Shown here: positions 57,497 through 64,000 of the stretch, in pieces
Layout: each line of letters begins with the position of its first letter
Position numbering within the stretch: position 1 is the stretch's first letter
Assembly: GCF_032121415.1 (NCBI RefSeq)
Contig: NZ_CP135079.1
Coordinates: forward strand, 6,634,001 to 6,698,000
Origin: Streptomyces parvus
GTDB taxonomy: Bacteria; Actinomycetota; Actinomycetes; Streptomycetales; Streptomycetaceae
DNA: 64,000 bases
Direction: 5' to 3'
Notes under the pieces: model-generated
Database searches by the model: none
Told to the model about the DNA's origin: nothing
The model's input: only the letters and a program-made list of their open reading frames with translations
Position numbers and translations under genes: made by a program

Positions 57497-59268
57497 CGGT
57501 AGAAGCCTTCCGGGTCCATGGTGCGCAGGAGCGAGAGTTCTTCGCTGGTGACGGCCTTCTCGTCGGTCAGGAACGCGCCGACCCCCGTGGAGCCGTCGGG
57601 GAAGTCCCAGCCGGTGAGGTCGCGGACCGCCGCCTCGGGCCCGTCGGGGAGGTCCGCCTCGGTGCGGCCCCGTCCGGGTACCGGCGGCAGCCAGCTCGTC
57701 AGTTCGAAGGCGGTGCCGGCTCCCGTCCGGGTGAAGCGCCCGAACTGGCTGACCACGTCGCGAACCCGCAGGCCCGGACTGGTCAGGTGGGTCAGCCGGG
57801 AGACGTAGCGGCGGGCCGAGGCGACCGCGATCACCACGCAGTCCACCGACGAGGCGATGTCGTTGGCCCCGCCGGAGCCGGTGATCCACCGGCCGTCGGG
57901 CAGCAAGGTCGTGTTGATGTTGGCGTCCGGGTCGATCTCCGCCGCCGACAGGACGCCCAGGCAGCGCGGGTTGGCGGCGACCGCGCCGCCCAGCGTCTCC
58001 GCGACCCCGGCCAGCATCTGCGAACGCTCCGCGTGCCGCTGGCTGAAGAGGAAGACGTCACCGGGCTCGGGGTCCATCGACTGGAGGCCCAGCTCGGCGG
58101 CCACCTGCACCTGGACGCCGTCGTCGGCCAGCAGCCGGGCCGCCAGCCACGCCGACATGTGCGAGGTGCCGATCCCGGCGAGCAGCGTGTCGTAGCCGCG
58201 CTCCCGCACCAGGTCCGCGACCGCGCGGGCGCCCAGCACGATCAGCTGCTCCTGCTCGGTGGGCGCGGCGTCGGCGTCCACCGGGGCGGGGGTCTTCCCC
58301 GCGGCGGCGCTTCCGCCCGGGGGAGCGGGGAAGACCAGCTCGGTACGGCGCGCCCCGCCCAGCTTCTCCAGGTACGCGGCGTGGTCCGGCACCCCGCCGA
58401 CCCACTCCTCGTACCAGGCGGCGGCGGTCTCCGGGGTCTTGCAGGCGGCCACGATGCCGGTGAGGAAGGCGTAGTCGTCCAGGTAGCCGTCGACCCCGGC
58501 GAGCCCGCCGGTGCGCAGCGACTGCGGGTGCGCGCCGAGCGGGGCCTCGCACAGGCCGAGAACGCGGGCGGCGGGGATCACGACCCGGTCGGGCATCGCC
58601 GCGATCGCCTCGTCGTCGACGATCGCCTCCACGGAGGCGAGGACACCGTCGGTCGCGGCGTACGCGGCCCAGGCGCCTTCGCCCAGCGGGGGACAGGCCA
58701 CGACATTGCCCCGGCGGTCCGCGACGACCCCGTGGAAGAGGGTGAAGCGCGGGCGCAGCGGGCTGAGCAGGGTGACCGTGCGGTCCGGGTCCTCGGGGTG
58801 CGGCACCAGGTGGAGGCTGCCCTCCTTGCCGTGCCGCAGGTCGGTCTCGGCGAGCATCGAACCGGTGGTCGCGAAGGGCTGGCCGAGCGCCCCTGCCATC
58901 AGTCGCTGGGTGTAGCTCAGCAGCGACCACATCTCCATCTCGAACGGCCTGCCCTCGGCCAGTTCACGGTAGAGGCGGTTGGGGCGCGGCGAGGGGTAGG
59001 TGTCGCCGACGAAGCCGGTGATCACCTTGCGCACGGCCCCGGAGAGGGCCAGCGCGTGGGCGCTGGAGTGCACGGCGGTGGTGCTCACGGTCAGGCTGCG
59101 GGTCCCGGTGAAGGTCCGGCAGACCGCGTTCAACAGGGCGTTGGGCCGTGACATCGTTGCCGCCGCGTGGACGTGGTCGCCCGCGCGGACGAAGCGGCTG
59201 ATCAGGTCGTCGGGACCGCTCGCCAGATAGGGGGCGCCGGCAAAGGGGCGCTCGGGCGCTGTGGTCAT
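57493..59268 (-). CDS. Fused CoA-transferase (alpha and beta domains in one chain)
   Basis: A 591-residue family I CoA-transferase. Residues 1-300 resemble the glutaconate-type alpha subunit (FVRAGDHVHAAATMSRP, STTAVHSSAH, FTLFHGVVADRRGNVV) and 340-591 the beta subunit (YDTLLAGIGTSHMSAWLAARLL, then VAAELGLQSMDP with the candidate catalytic Glu392 and GSGGANDIASSVDC). A Pro/Ala-rich linker (315-338) joins them. It would exchange CoA between carboxylic acids, for example to make or regenerate a starter CoA ester. ATG 59268 overlaps the KS3 stop. Confidence 0.85.
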   Translation of the reverse strand: MTTAPERPFAGAPYLASGPDDLISRFVRAGDHVHAAATMSRPNALLNAVCRTFTGTRSLTVSTTAVHSSAHALALSGAVRKVITGFVGDTYPSPRPNRLYRELAEGRPFEMEMWSLLSYTQRLMAGALGQPFATTGSMLAETDLRHGKEGSLHLVPHPEDPDRTVTLLSPLRPRFTLFHGVVADRRGNVVACPPLGEGAWAAYAATDGVLASVEAIVDDEAIAAMPDRVVIPAARVLGLCEAPLGAHPQSLRTGGLAGVDGYLDDYAFLTGIVAACKTPETAAAWYEEWVGGVPDHAAYLEKLGGARRTELVFPAPPGGSAAAGKTPAPVDADAAPTEQEQLIVLGARAVADLVRERGYDTLLAGIGTSHMSAWLAARLLADDGVQVQVAAELGLQSMDPEPGDVFLFSQRHAERSQMLAGVAETLGGAVAANPRCLGVLSAAEIDPDANINTTLLPDGRWITGSGGANDIASSVDCVVIAVASARRYVSRLTHLTSPGLRVRDVVSQFGRFTRTGAGTAFELTSWLPPVPGRGRTEADLPDGPEAAVRDLTGWDFPDGSTGVGAFLTDEKAVTSEELSLLRTMDPEGFYR

Positions 59269-60557
59269 GCGTGCTCCAGGGCCATGACGGAGGTTTGCGA
59301 GCCGAAGGCGAAGGACAGCGAGACCGCGAGGTCGAACTCGGTGTCGCGCGGCCCCTCAGCGACGTGGTCGTGGTCGCACTCGGGGTCCGGGGTGCGGTGG
59401 TTGGCGGTCGGGGCCAGCCGCTGGTGGTGGAGCATCAGCGAGGTGGCGGCGACGTTGATGATCCCGGCCATGCCGAAGGTGTGGCCGTAGATCGGCTTGT
59501 TGGAGCCGTGGGGCGGCAGGTCCGCGTCGTCGTGGTGCGGCAGCAGCCTGCGCAGGGCACGGCTCTCGGCGAGGTCGTTGTACCGGGTGGCGGTGCCGTG
59601 GCCGCAGACGTAGCCGATCTCCTCCGGCTTGCGCCCGGCATCGTCGAGCACCCCGGAGACGACCGAGGCGGTGACGTCTCCGACCAGGTCCATGCTCGTG
59701 GCGTGGTGGGCCTCGTTGAGGGCGCGGTGGCCCAGGACCCGGGCGTAGATCCGGGCGCCGCGCGCCCGGGCGGACGATTCGCGCTCCAGGCAGAGCGTCA
59801 TCGCGCCCTCGCCCAGGGCGAATCCGCGCCGGTCCCGGTCGTAGGGACGGACGGCGCCGGCGGGGTCCTCGCGCTCCGGCGAGAGAACCCCGTCCCCGAG
59901 CCCCAGGTAGCAGCGGGCGACCTCGGGGGTGATCGGGAACTCGTGGCCCCCGGCGAGCACCACGTCGGCGCTGCCCGACCGCAGTTCGCGCAGGGCGAGG
60001 CCGATCGCGTGATGGCCGCCGACGCAGGCGCTGCTGACCGTGGTGACCAGGCCCTTCGCCCCCACGGCGATGGCGGCCAGGGTGGCCGGGCAGCCGGCCA
60101 GCCCGCGGAACATGGCCGTCGCCTTGCCGGCGTACGGATCCTGCTCCGGACCCGACGTGATGGTCTCGGCCCACCAGGACAGCGGGCCGCGGGAGGAGGA
60201 CTGGACGATGCTCAGCCGTTCCGGGGCGATCTGGCCGCGGGCGATCCCGGCGTCCGCGAGCGCGTCGCCGACGGCGGCCATCGTGGCCAGGATGTCACGG
60301 TTGTACTTCGCGGCATGGGCCGGAGCGAGGTCCGGCAGCCGGGCCGCGGTGTCGAACGCGCCGAGCTGCGCGGCCGCGTGCACCGGCAGGCCGGCGGCGG
60401 CGAACGCCGGCTTCTCCAGGCGGGTCACCTGTGACGTTCCGGTGGAGACATGGCTCCAGAAGGCATGGACATCGGGGGTGCCGGGCAGTACGCACCCGAT
60501 GCCGGTCAGCACGACGGGATCGGAGGGGTCCGGGGAAGGGTCTCGGCTGCTGTCCAT
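59265..60557 (-). CDS. Beta-ketoacyl synthase with intact Cys-His-His triad (KS3)
   Basis: A 430-residue KAS II-type enzyme. Cys178 in VSSACVGGHHAIGLA, His320 in CGHGTATRYND and His359 in IYGHTFGMAG are all present. RPYDRDRRGFALGEGA is the usual loop. It should catalyse decarboxylative or Claisen condensation; whether on ACP or CoA is not visible. First gene of the long operon, preceded by the repeat-containing promoter region. Confidence 0.88.
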   Translation of the reverse strand: MDSSRDPSPDPSDPVVLTGIGCVLPGTPDVHAFWSHVSTGTSQVTRLEKPAFAAAGLPVHAAAQLGAFDTAARLPDLAPAHAAKYNRDILATMAAVGDALADAGIARGQIAPERLSIVQSSSRGPLSWWAETITSGPEQDPYAGKATAMFRGLAGCPATLAAIAVGAKGLVTTVSSACVGGHHAIGLALRELRSGSADVVLAGGHEFPITPEVARCYLGLGDGVLSPEREDPAGAVRPYDRDRRGFALGEGAMTLCLERESSARARGARIYARVLGHRALNEAHHATSMDLVGDVTASVVSGVLDDAGRKPEEIGYVCGHGTATRYNDLAESRALRRLLPHHDDADLPPHGSNKPIYGHTFGMAGIINVAATSLMLHHQRLAPTANHRTPDPECDHDHVAEGPRDTEFDLAVSLSFAFGSQTSVMALEHA

Positions 60558-60592
60558 GGACCGAAGCTAACTGCCGGTACATGAGCCTCGAT

Positions 60593-60641
60593 ATGGCCGT
60601 CAAGTACTCATGCGTGCCAACTTTGATGACCGTCAGTACTC
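60593..60641 (-). promoter_or_regulatory. Direct repeats upstream of the KS operon
   Basis: On the minus strand GAGTACTGACGGTCAT (60641-60626) and GAGTACTTGACGGCCAT (60609-60593) form a direct repeat, one-base indel apart, with starts 32 bases apart (three helical turns). They sit 36-84 bases upstream of the KS3 start. The second copy contains TTGACGG, a possible -35. Such phased repeats are typical activator sites; the NarL/LuxR regulator at the window edge is a candidate binder. Confidence 0.5.
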
Positions 60642-60693
60642 TCTTTTTGACCGTTTTTCTTGTTCTCGTACGGTAGGCGCGTCGGTACACACA

Positions 60694-60737
60694 GCAGCGG
60701 CCCGGCGTCTCCGTGGGAGGAGAGGCCGGGCCGCTGC
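60694..60737 (-). terminator. Terminator of the ABC exporter genes
   Basis: A 13-bp perfect stem (GCAGCGGCCCGGC and complement) enclosing a second pairing GTCTCC/GGAGA, 19 bases past the permease stop. It insulates the exporter genes from the KS promoter region. Confidence 0.75.
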
Positions 60738-60756
60738 GGCGAGGCGGGAGGGCGGG

Positions 60757-61563
60757 TCAGGCGTTCTTGACGTCCCGTCGGTCCACCGCGTACGTGCCGA
60801 CGGCGACGACCACGGCGGTCAGGCCCACCAGCAGGGCGACCCCGCCCCACGGCACCCCGTTGACCAGCGGGTCGTTGCCCAGCGCCCACTCCCAGGGGGA
60901 GACGCTCGACAGCGGCTCCAGGGTGTCGGACATGGGTGCGATGGCATGCAGCAGATAGCCGACGACGAGCACGCCCGCGGCTACGCCGAGCGCCGGCCCG
61001 CGGCCGAAACCGAAGCCGACGACGGCGTATGCGACCCCCGCGTGCAGCACGGCGAGCAGTCCGACCGTCAGCGTCACGGCCGCGACCCCGCCGCCGGAGA
61101 CGTCCATGTCGAAGGAGACGACCGAGCCGTACACCGACAGCCACACCAGCGCGCTGGTGACGGCCAGTCCGAAGGCGACGCAGAGGAACCGCACCAGGAA
61201 GACGGTGCGGCGGGCGACCGGCAGCGCGAGCAGCAGTTCCAGCCGCCCGGCCTCCTCGTCGCCGCCGGTCAGGGCGGCGGTCGCGGTCACGGCCATCAGG
61301 CCGAGGAGCAGCGGGAGCAGCACCGCGTACAGGTTCCCCTTGAGGTAGCCGCTGGCGCTGCTGATCTGGTCGATCCCGAACGCGGCGGCCATCTCCGGCG
61401 AGACGCCGGAGGCGAAGTCCTCCAGAGCGCCGGACTTCTCCATCGACGGCCAGGCGCCGACGACGGAGAGTGCGAGCAGGACCAGCGCGGCCGACCAGGC
61501 GATCAGGGTGCGCTTCTGGATCTGTACTCCGCGCCGGAAGATCTCCGAGCTGGGCGATGACAT
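60757..61563 (-). CDS. ABC-2 type exporter permease
   Basis: A 268-residue protein with six hydrophobic segments (for example LIAWSAALVLLALSVVGAW, LPLLLGLMAVTATAALTG, LLVGLTAVVVAVGTYAV). A GGDEEAGRLELLLALPVARRTVFLVRF stretch between spans 2 and 3 is the ABC-2 coupling region. It pairs with the ATPase 76 bases upstream; together they likely export the product. Confidence 0.85.
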   Translation of the reverse strand: MSSPSSEIFRRGVQIQKRTLIAWSAALVLLALSVVGAWPSMEKSGALEDFASGVSPEMAAAFGIDQISSASGYLKGNLYAVLLPLLLGLMAVTATAALTGGDEEAGRLELLLALPVARRTVFLVRFLCVAFGLAVTSALVWLSVYGSVVSFDMDVSGGGVAAVTLTVGLLAVLHAGVAYAVVGFGFGRGPALGVAAGVLVVGYLLHAIAPMSDTLEPLSSVSPWEWALGNDPLVNGVPWGGVALLVGLTAVVVAVGTYAVDRRDVKNA

Positions 61564-61639
61564 GGTGTGTTTCCCTTCCGGCCGGCCCGGGGGAGCGGCG
61601 GCCTTGGTGACGTGAGACCCGTGGCGGTGGGGTACGCGG

Positions 61640-62596
61640 CTATCGCACCGGGTCGGCTGCCGCGGACGGCTCCGCGGCCGCGGAGCCCCGGCTGCCGGGG
61701 AGGTCGCTCTGGTAGTACTCCAGGAACGCCTCCTCCAGGTCCGGCTCGGGCGCGGTGAGCGTGGTGATCCGGCGGCCCGCCAGGAACGCCAGCAGGGTGT
61801 CGGGCGATCCGGCCCAGGCCAGCGAGACCTCCTGGCCTTCGGGGGTGCGGCGCTCCACGGCCGACGCCCCGTCCAGGGCGGCCAGCCCGGTGAGCGGGAC
61901 CTCCTCGCCCTCGGCGAAGGTGATGTGGAAGCGCTGCGCGGCGCGGCGGCGCAACTCCCGCGTCGGGCCGGAGGCGGCGAGCCTGCCGCCCTGGAGCACC
62001 GCGACCAGGTCGGCGACGCGCTCGACCTCGGAGAGGATGTGCGAGGAGAGCAGCACGCTCTGTCCGTTGTCCCGGGCCTCCTCGACGGTGCTGAGGAACA
62101 CCTGCTGCATCAACGGGTCGAGTCCGTTGGTCGGTTCGTCCAGGATCAGCAGCTCCGGCCTGGCCATGAAGGCGCCGACCAGGCCGACCTTGCGGCGGTT
62201 GCCGGTGGAGAGCCCGCGCACCTTGCGCGAGGGGTCGACCCCGAACCGCTGGACCAGATCGTCCCGGTGGGCGGTGTCCGTCAGCCCCCGCAGCCGCCCC
62301 CAGGACGCCAGTGTCTGCCCGATCGTCAGCCGGTCGTCCAGCCGCAGTTCGCCCGGGAGGTAGCCGATGCGCCCGCGGACCTCGGGGTCGGTCGGGTCCT
62401 GGCCGAGCACCCGGACCTGGCCGGAGGTGGGCCGGGACAGGCCCATGAGCATCCGGATCGTGGTGCTCTTGCCCGCCCCGTTGGGTCCCAGGTATCCGTA
62501 GACCACGCCTTGGGGGACCGTCAGGTTCAGACGGCTCAACGCGGTGAAGTCACCGAACTTCTTGGTGACGTCCGTACATTCGATGAGAGGGGTCAC
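61640..62596 (-). CDS. ABC exporter ATP-binding protein (DrrA/CcmA-type)
   Basis: A 318-residue ATPase: Walker A GPNGAGKST, signature LSTGNRRKVGL in place of LSGGQ, Walker B LLILDEPTNGLD, H-loop LSSHILSEVERV, and a C-terminal DrrA-like domain. The usual second Gly of LSGG is Thr (LSTG), which is tolerated in this class. GTG 62596 is chosen; a longer frame runs into the promoter. First gene of a two-gene exporter operon within the biosynthetic locus. Confidence 0.88.
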   Translation of the reverse strand: MTPLIECTDVTKKFGDFTALSRLNLTVPQGVVYGYLGPNGAGKSTTIRMLMGLSRPTSGQVRVLGQDPTDPEVRGRIGYLPGELRLDDRLTIGQTLASWGRLRGLTDTAHRDDLVQRFGVDPSRKVRGLSTGNRRKVGLVGAFMARPELLILDEPTNGLDPLMQQVFLSTVEEARDNGQSVLLSSHILSEVERVADLVAVLQGGRLAASGPTRELRRRAAQRFHITFAEGEEVPLTGLAALDGASAVERRTPEGQEVSLAWAGSPDTLLAFLAGRRITTLTAPEPDLEEAFLEYYQSDLPGSRGSAAAEPSAAADPVR

Positions 62597-62704
62597 GTCT
62601 CTTCTGCTCTCCTCTTGCGCCCACGGCTCGTGCGTCCAGGGTCGGCCGGGGTCGTCCGGCGGGCATCGGGGGTGGGGGGCAGTGACAGGTGTACGGTACG
62701 TACA

Positions 62705-62735
62705 GCACATTCACTGATTACTGAATCTGATCAAC
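62705..62735. promoter_or_regulatory. Candidate operator upstream of the ABC exporter
   Basis: AT-rich patch with the imperfect palindrome ATTCACTGATTACTGAAT (about 62709-62726) overlapping CTGAATCTGATCAAC (62721-62735), the near copy of the element at 44329. The 62597-62811 gap contains no gene. Confidence 0.35.
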
Positions 62736-62811
62736 AGACTAACGGGGTGGTTCACCTGCTGCAACGAAGCGCCCACCGGCGGTGGCGCGAAAGGCTCCTG
62801 TCGCGGGGTGT

Positions 62812-63603
62812 TCAGGACGGGGTGGGCCCGGGGGGAGCCGGTTCGCGGTTCGCGGCCGAGGCGGCCTGCCACCAGTAGCCGTTCTCCACCCCGAGCGCGC
62901 TCGTGCGGTCCAGATGCCCGGAGTCCCGCAACAGCCGGACCCCCGCAGCCAGGAGCGCCGGATCTCCGGCGGCCACCGACGCCGCCAGCTCCCGCGCCGC
63001 TGCGAGCGCCTCGCCGTCGGGAACCGTGCGCTCCACCGCGCCGAGCCGGGCGAGTTCGTCCGCCCGTACGCGCTCACCGGGTATCAGCAGCATCCGGGCC
63101 GCCACCCCGCGCCCGGCCCGGCGCAGCAGCGAGTGGACCGCCCCGCCGCCCGGCACCGCACCCACACCGAGCTCCGGGAGCCCGAACAGGGCGCCCTCCC
63201 CGGCCACCACCAGATCGCAGGCCAGGGCCAGTTCGAGCCCGCCCCCGAGCGCGTACCCCTCCACGGCCGCGACCACGGGGAAGGGGGCCGCGTGCAACGC
63301 CTCGAAGACCGTGCGGAAGTGGGCCCGCCGTACCGCGCGGCGGGACAGATCGCGCCAGTCGGGTTCCCGGGTGTCCGCGCCGCTGGAGAAGGTCCCACCG
63401 GCCCCGGTGAGCACCAACGCACCCGGAGACCCGCTCTTCGCCTTTGTCAACTGTATTAATTCAGCCGCGAGTTGCTCCAGCATTGCGGTGGACATCGCAT
63501 TGCGGCGGTGCGGGCGGCACAGCGTGAGAGTGACCACCCGCCCGTTGTGCTCGACCAGGAGCGGGCTCGCCGCTGGTTCGGGTGCGGTCGGTGAAGGGGT
63601 CAT
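62812..63603 (-). CDS. Enoyl-CoA hydratase/isomerase family protein with a TTA codon
   Basis: A 263-residue crotonase with both catalytic Glu positions: GGGLELALACD and FGLPELGVGAVPGGG; oxyanion segments GGTFSSGAD and GYALGGG. It should hydrate or dehydrate enoyl thioesters; a cyclising role as seen for NonS in nonactin biosynthesis is possible. Codon 49 (63459-63457) is TTA, within an AT-rich stretch of codons (GAA TTA ATA CAG TTG ACA AAG) unlike the rest of the gene. ATG 63603 overlaps the regulator stop. Confidence 0.85.
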   Translation of the reverse strand: MTPSPTAPEPAASPLLVEHNGRVVTLTLCRPHRRNAMSTAMLEQLAAELIQLTKAKSGSPGALVLTGAGGTFSSGADTREPDWRDLSRRAVRRAHFRTVFEALHAAPFPVVAAVEGYALGGGLELALACDLVVAGEGALFGLPELGVGAVPGGGAVHSLLRRAGRGVAARMLLIPGERVRADELARLGAVERTVPDGEALAAARELAASVAAGDPALLAAGVRLLRDSGHLDRTSALGVENGYWWQAASAANREPAPPGPTPS

Positions 63604-64000
63604 CCGCAGGGCCTCAGCATTCTGAACAGCTCCTTGCGCCCGGATACGCCCACCTTGTGGAAGACCCGGCTCGCGTAGTTCTTGACGGTCTGCTGGGTGA
63701 GGCAGAGCTCCTGGGCGATCTCTTCGTTGGAGCGCCGACGGAGTAAGAGGCCGAGGATCTCCTCCTCACGCCCGCTCAGCTTCCACGCGCCTGACGACCC
63801 GGTCTTCCGGGTCTCCGGTGGTGGCTCGTCCGCGCCCAGATGCCAGAAGCCGCGTCCACTCAGCACCTCGTGCAGTCCCTTGACGATGGACTCGGGCGGG
63901 CACGACTCGTGGACGAACCCGGCGGCCCCGCCCCTGATGCTGTCCACCACGCTGCGGGGGGCGTTGTCCCTGCTGTAGAGGATGACGCGGGTGCCGCTCC
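63600..64000 (-). CDS. NarL/LuxR family response regulator with a TTA codon (5' truncated by window edge)
   Basis: The frame is open to the right edge. Visible part: the end of a receiver domain (TRVILYSRDNAPRSVVDSI, RGGAAGFVHESCPPESIVKGLHEVL), a linker, and a full LuxR-type HTH (LSGREEEILGLLLRRRSNEEI, LCLTQQTVKNYASRVF). The phosphoacceptor region is outside the window. One Leu of GLLLRRR is encoded by TTA (63746-63744). It is coupled to the crotonase gene and is the likely pathway-specific activator. Confidence 0.88.
   Translation of the reverse strand, partial: SGTRVILYSRDNAPRSVVDSIRGGAAGFVHESCPPESIVKGLHEVLSGRGFWHLGADEPPPETRKTGSSGAWKLSGREEEILGLLLRRRSNEEIAQELCLTQQTVKNYASRVFHKVGVSGRKELFRMLRPCG

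Noticed and set aside
44420..60557. Identification of the cluster as nonactin or pamamycin biosynthesis
   Set aside because: The gene set is similar in style (multiple KS, ligase, crotonase, SDRs) but I cannot align the genes, and CoA-transferase plus two KAS III with this order do not match a cluster I can name with confidence.
41652..64000. An acyl carrier protein or thioesterase hidden in a short frame
   Set aside because: No frame of 75-100 codons with a DSL motif and ACP-like acidic helices was found between the genes; intergenic gaps are mostly under 220 bp.

Overview
The window is from an actinomycete, almost certainly a Streptomyces or close relative. The sequence is very GC-rich, coding frames have strongly GC-biased third positions, GTG starts and 4-bp ATGA/GTGA overlaps are common, and the protein families (SCO6745-type, CbtA/CbtB, GbsR, CocE, SDR and NarL/LuxR) are typical of that genus. 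TTA codons are very rare; I found only two, in adjacent genes at the right edge. No rRNA, tRNA or CRISPR array was seen.

Left part (1-13.7 kb), housekeeping and accessory genes: a truncated YtcJ-type amidohydrolase, a WecA/MraY-like polytopic transferase, a GT2 glycosyltransferase diverging from a membrane protein with a PI-PLC-like domain, a metallophosphoesterase coupled to a Sfp-type phosphopantetheinyl transferase, a cobalamin riboswitch in front of cobalt transporter genes cbtB-cbtA (with a catalytically degenerate histidine-phosphatase homologue diverging from it), an SDR-TetR pair with repeated operator-like sequences, a lipoprotein, a TPR protein and a pirin.

Sugar-acid block (13.7-28.8 kb): a left-pointing operon (enolase-superfamily mannonate-dehydratase-like enzyme, mannitol-dehydrogenase/fructuronate-reductase-like enzyme, MHS-type MFS transporter, idonate-dehydrogenase-like MDR) diverges from a GntR regulator across a perfect 22-bp palindrome. 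Next, a LysR regulator diverges from kdgD plus an aldehyde dehydrogenase, which together would take 5-dehydro-4-deoxyglucarate to 2-oxoglutarate. An ABC importer (permease, lipoprotein, ATPase), an M24 peptidase homologue and a RidA-family protein follow on the same strand.

Middle (29-41.5 kb), a regulator-rich and partly decayed zone: a left-handed beta-helix protein, SCO6745-family protein and LysR; then a stretch at about 31.7-36.4 kb bracketed by relics of IS630-family transposase genes in opposite orientation. It carries marR, a frameshifted hydrolase, an MFS efflux gene and an AraC regulator. Beyond it are a NimT/NimR-like MFS-AraC pair, a frameshifted MerR regulator, and a secreted GH43 enzyme under a LacI-type operator.

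Right part (41.6-64 kb): one large biosynthetic locus, all on the minus strand. A 13-gene, mostly translationally coupled operon (60557 down to 44420) encodes three beta-ketoacyl synthases, two KAS III enzymes, four SDRs, a fused CoA-transferase, an acyl-CoA ligase, a CocE-type hydrolase and a crotonase. An ABC exporter, a second crotonase and a NarL/LuxR regulator lie upstream; an alpha/beta hydrolase, a GbsR regulator and a TIM-barrel amidohydrolase lie downstream. No acyl carrier protein or acyltransferase is visible, so I infer a polyketide-like pathway that may run on CoA thioesters. Two of the three KS proteins lack one active-site histidine. The TTA codons lie in the crotonase and the regulator, suggesting bldA control. 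This locus is the best candidate in the window for an undescribed system.
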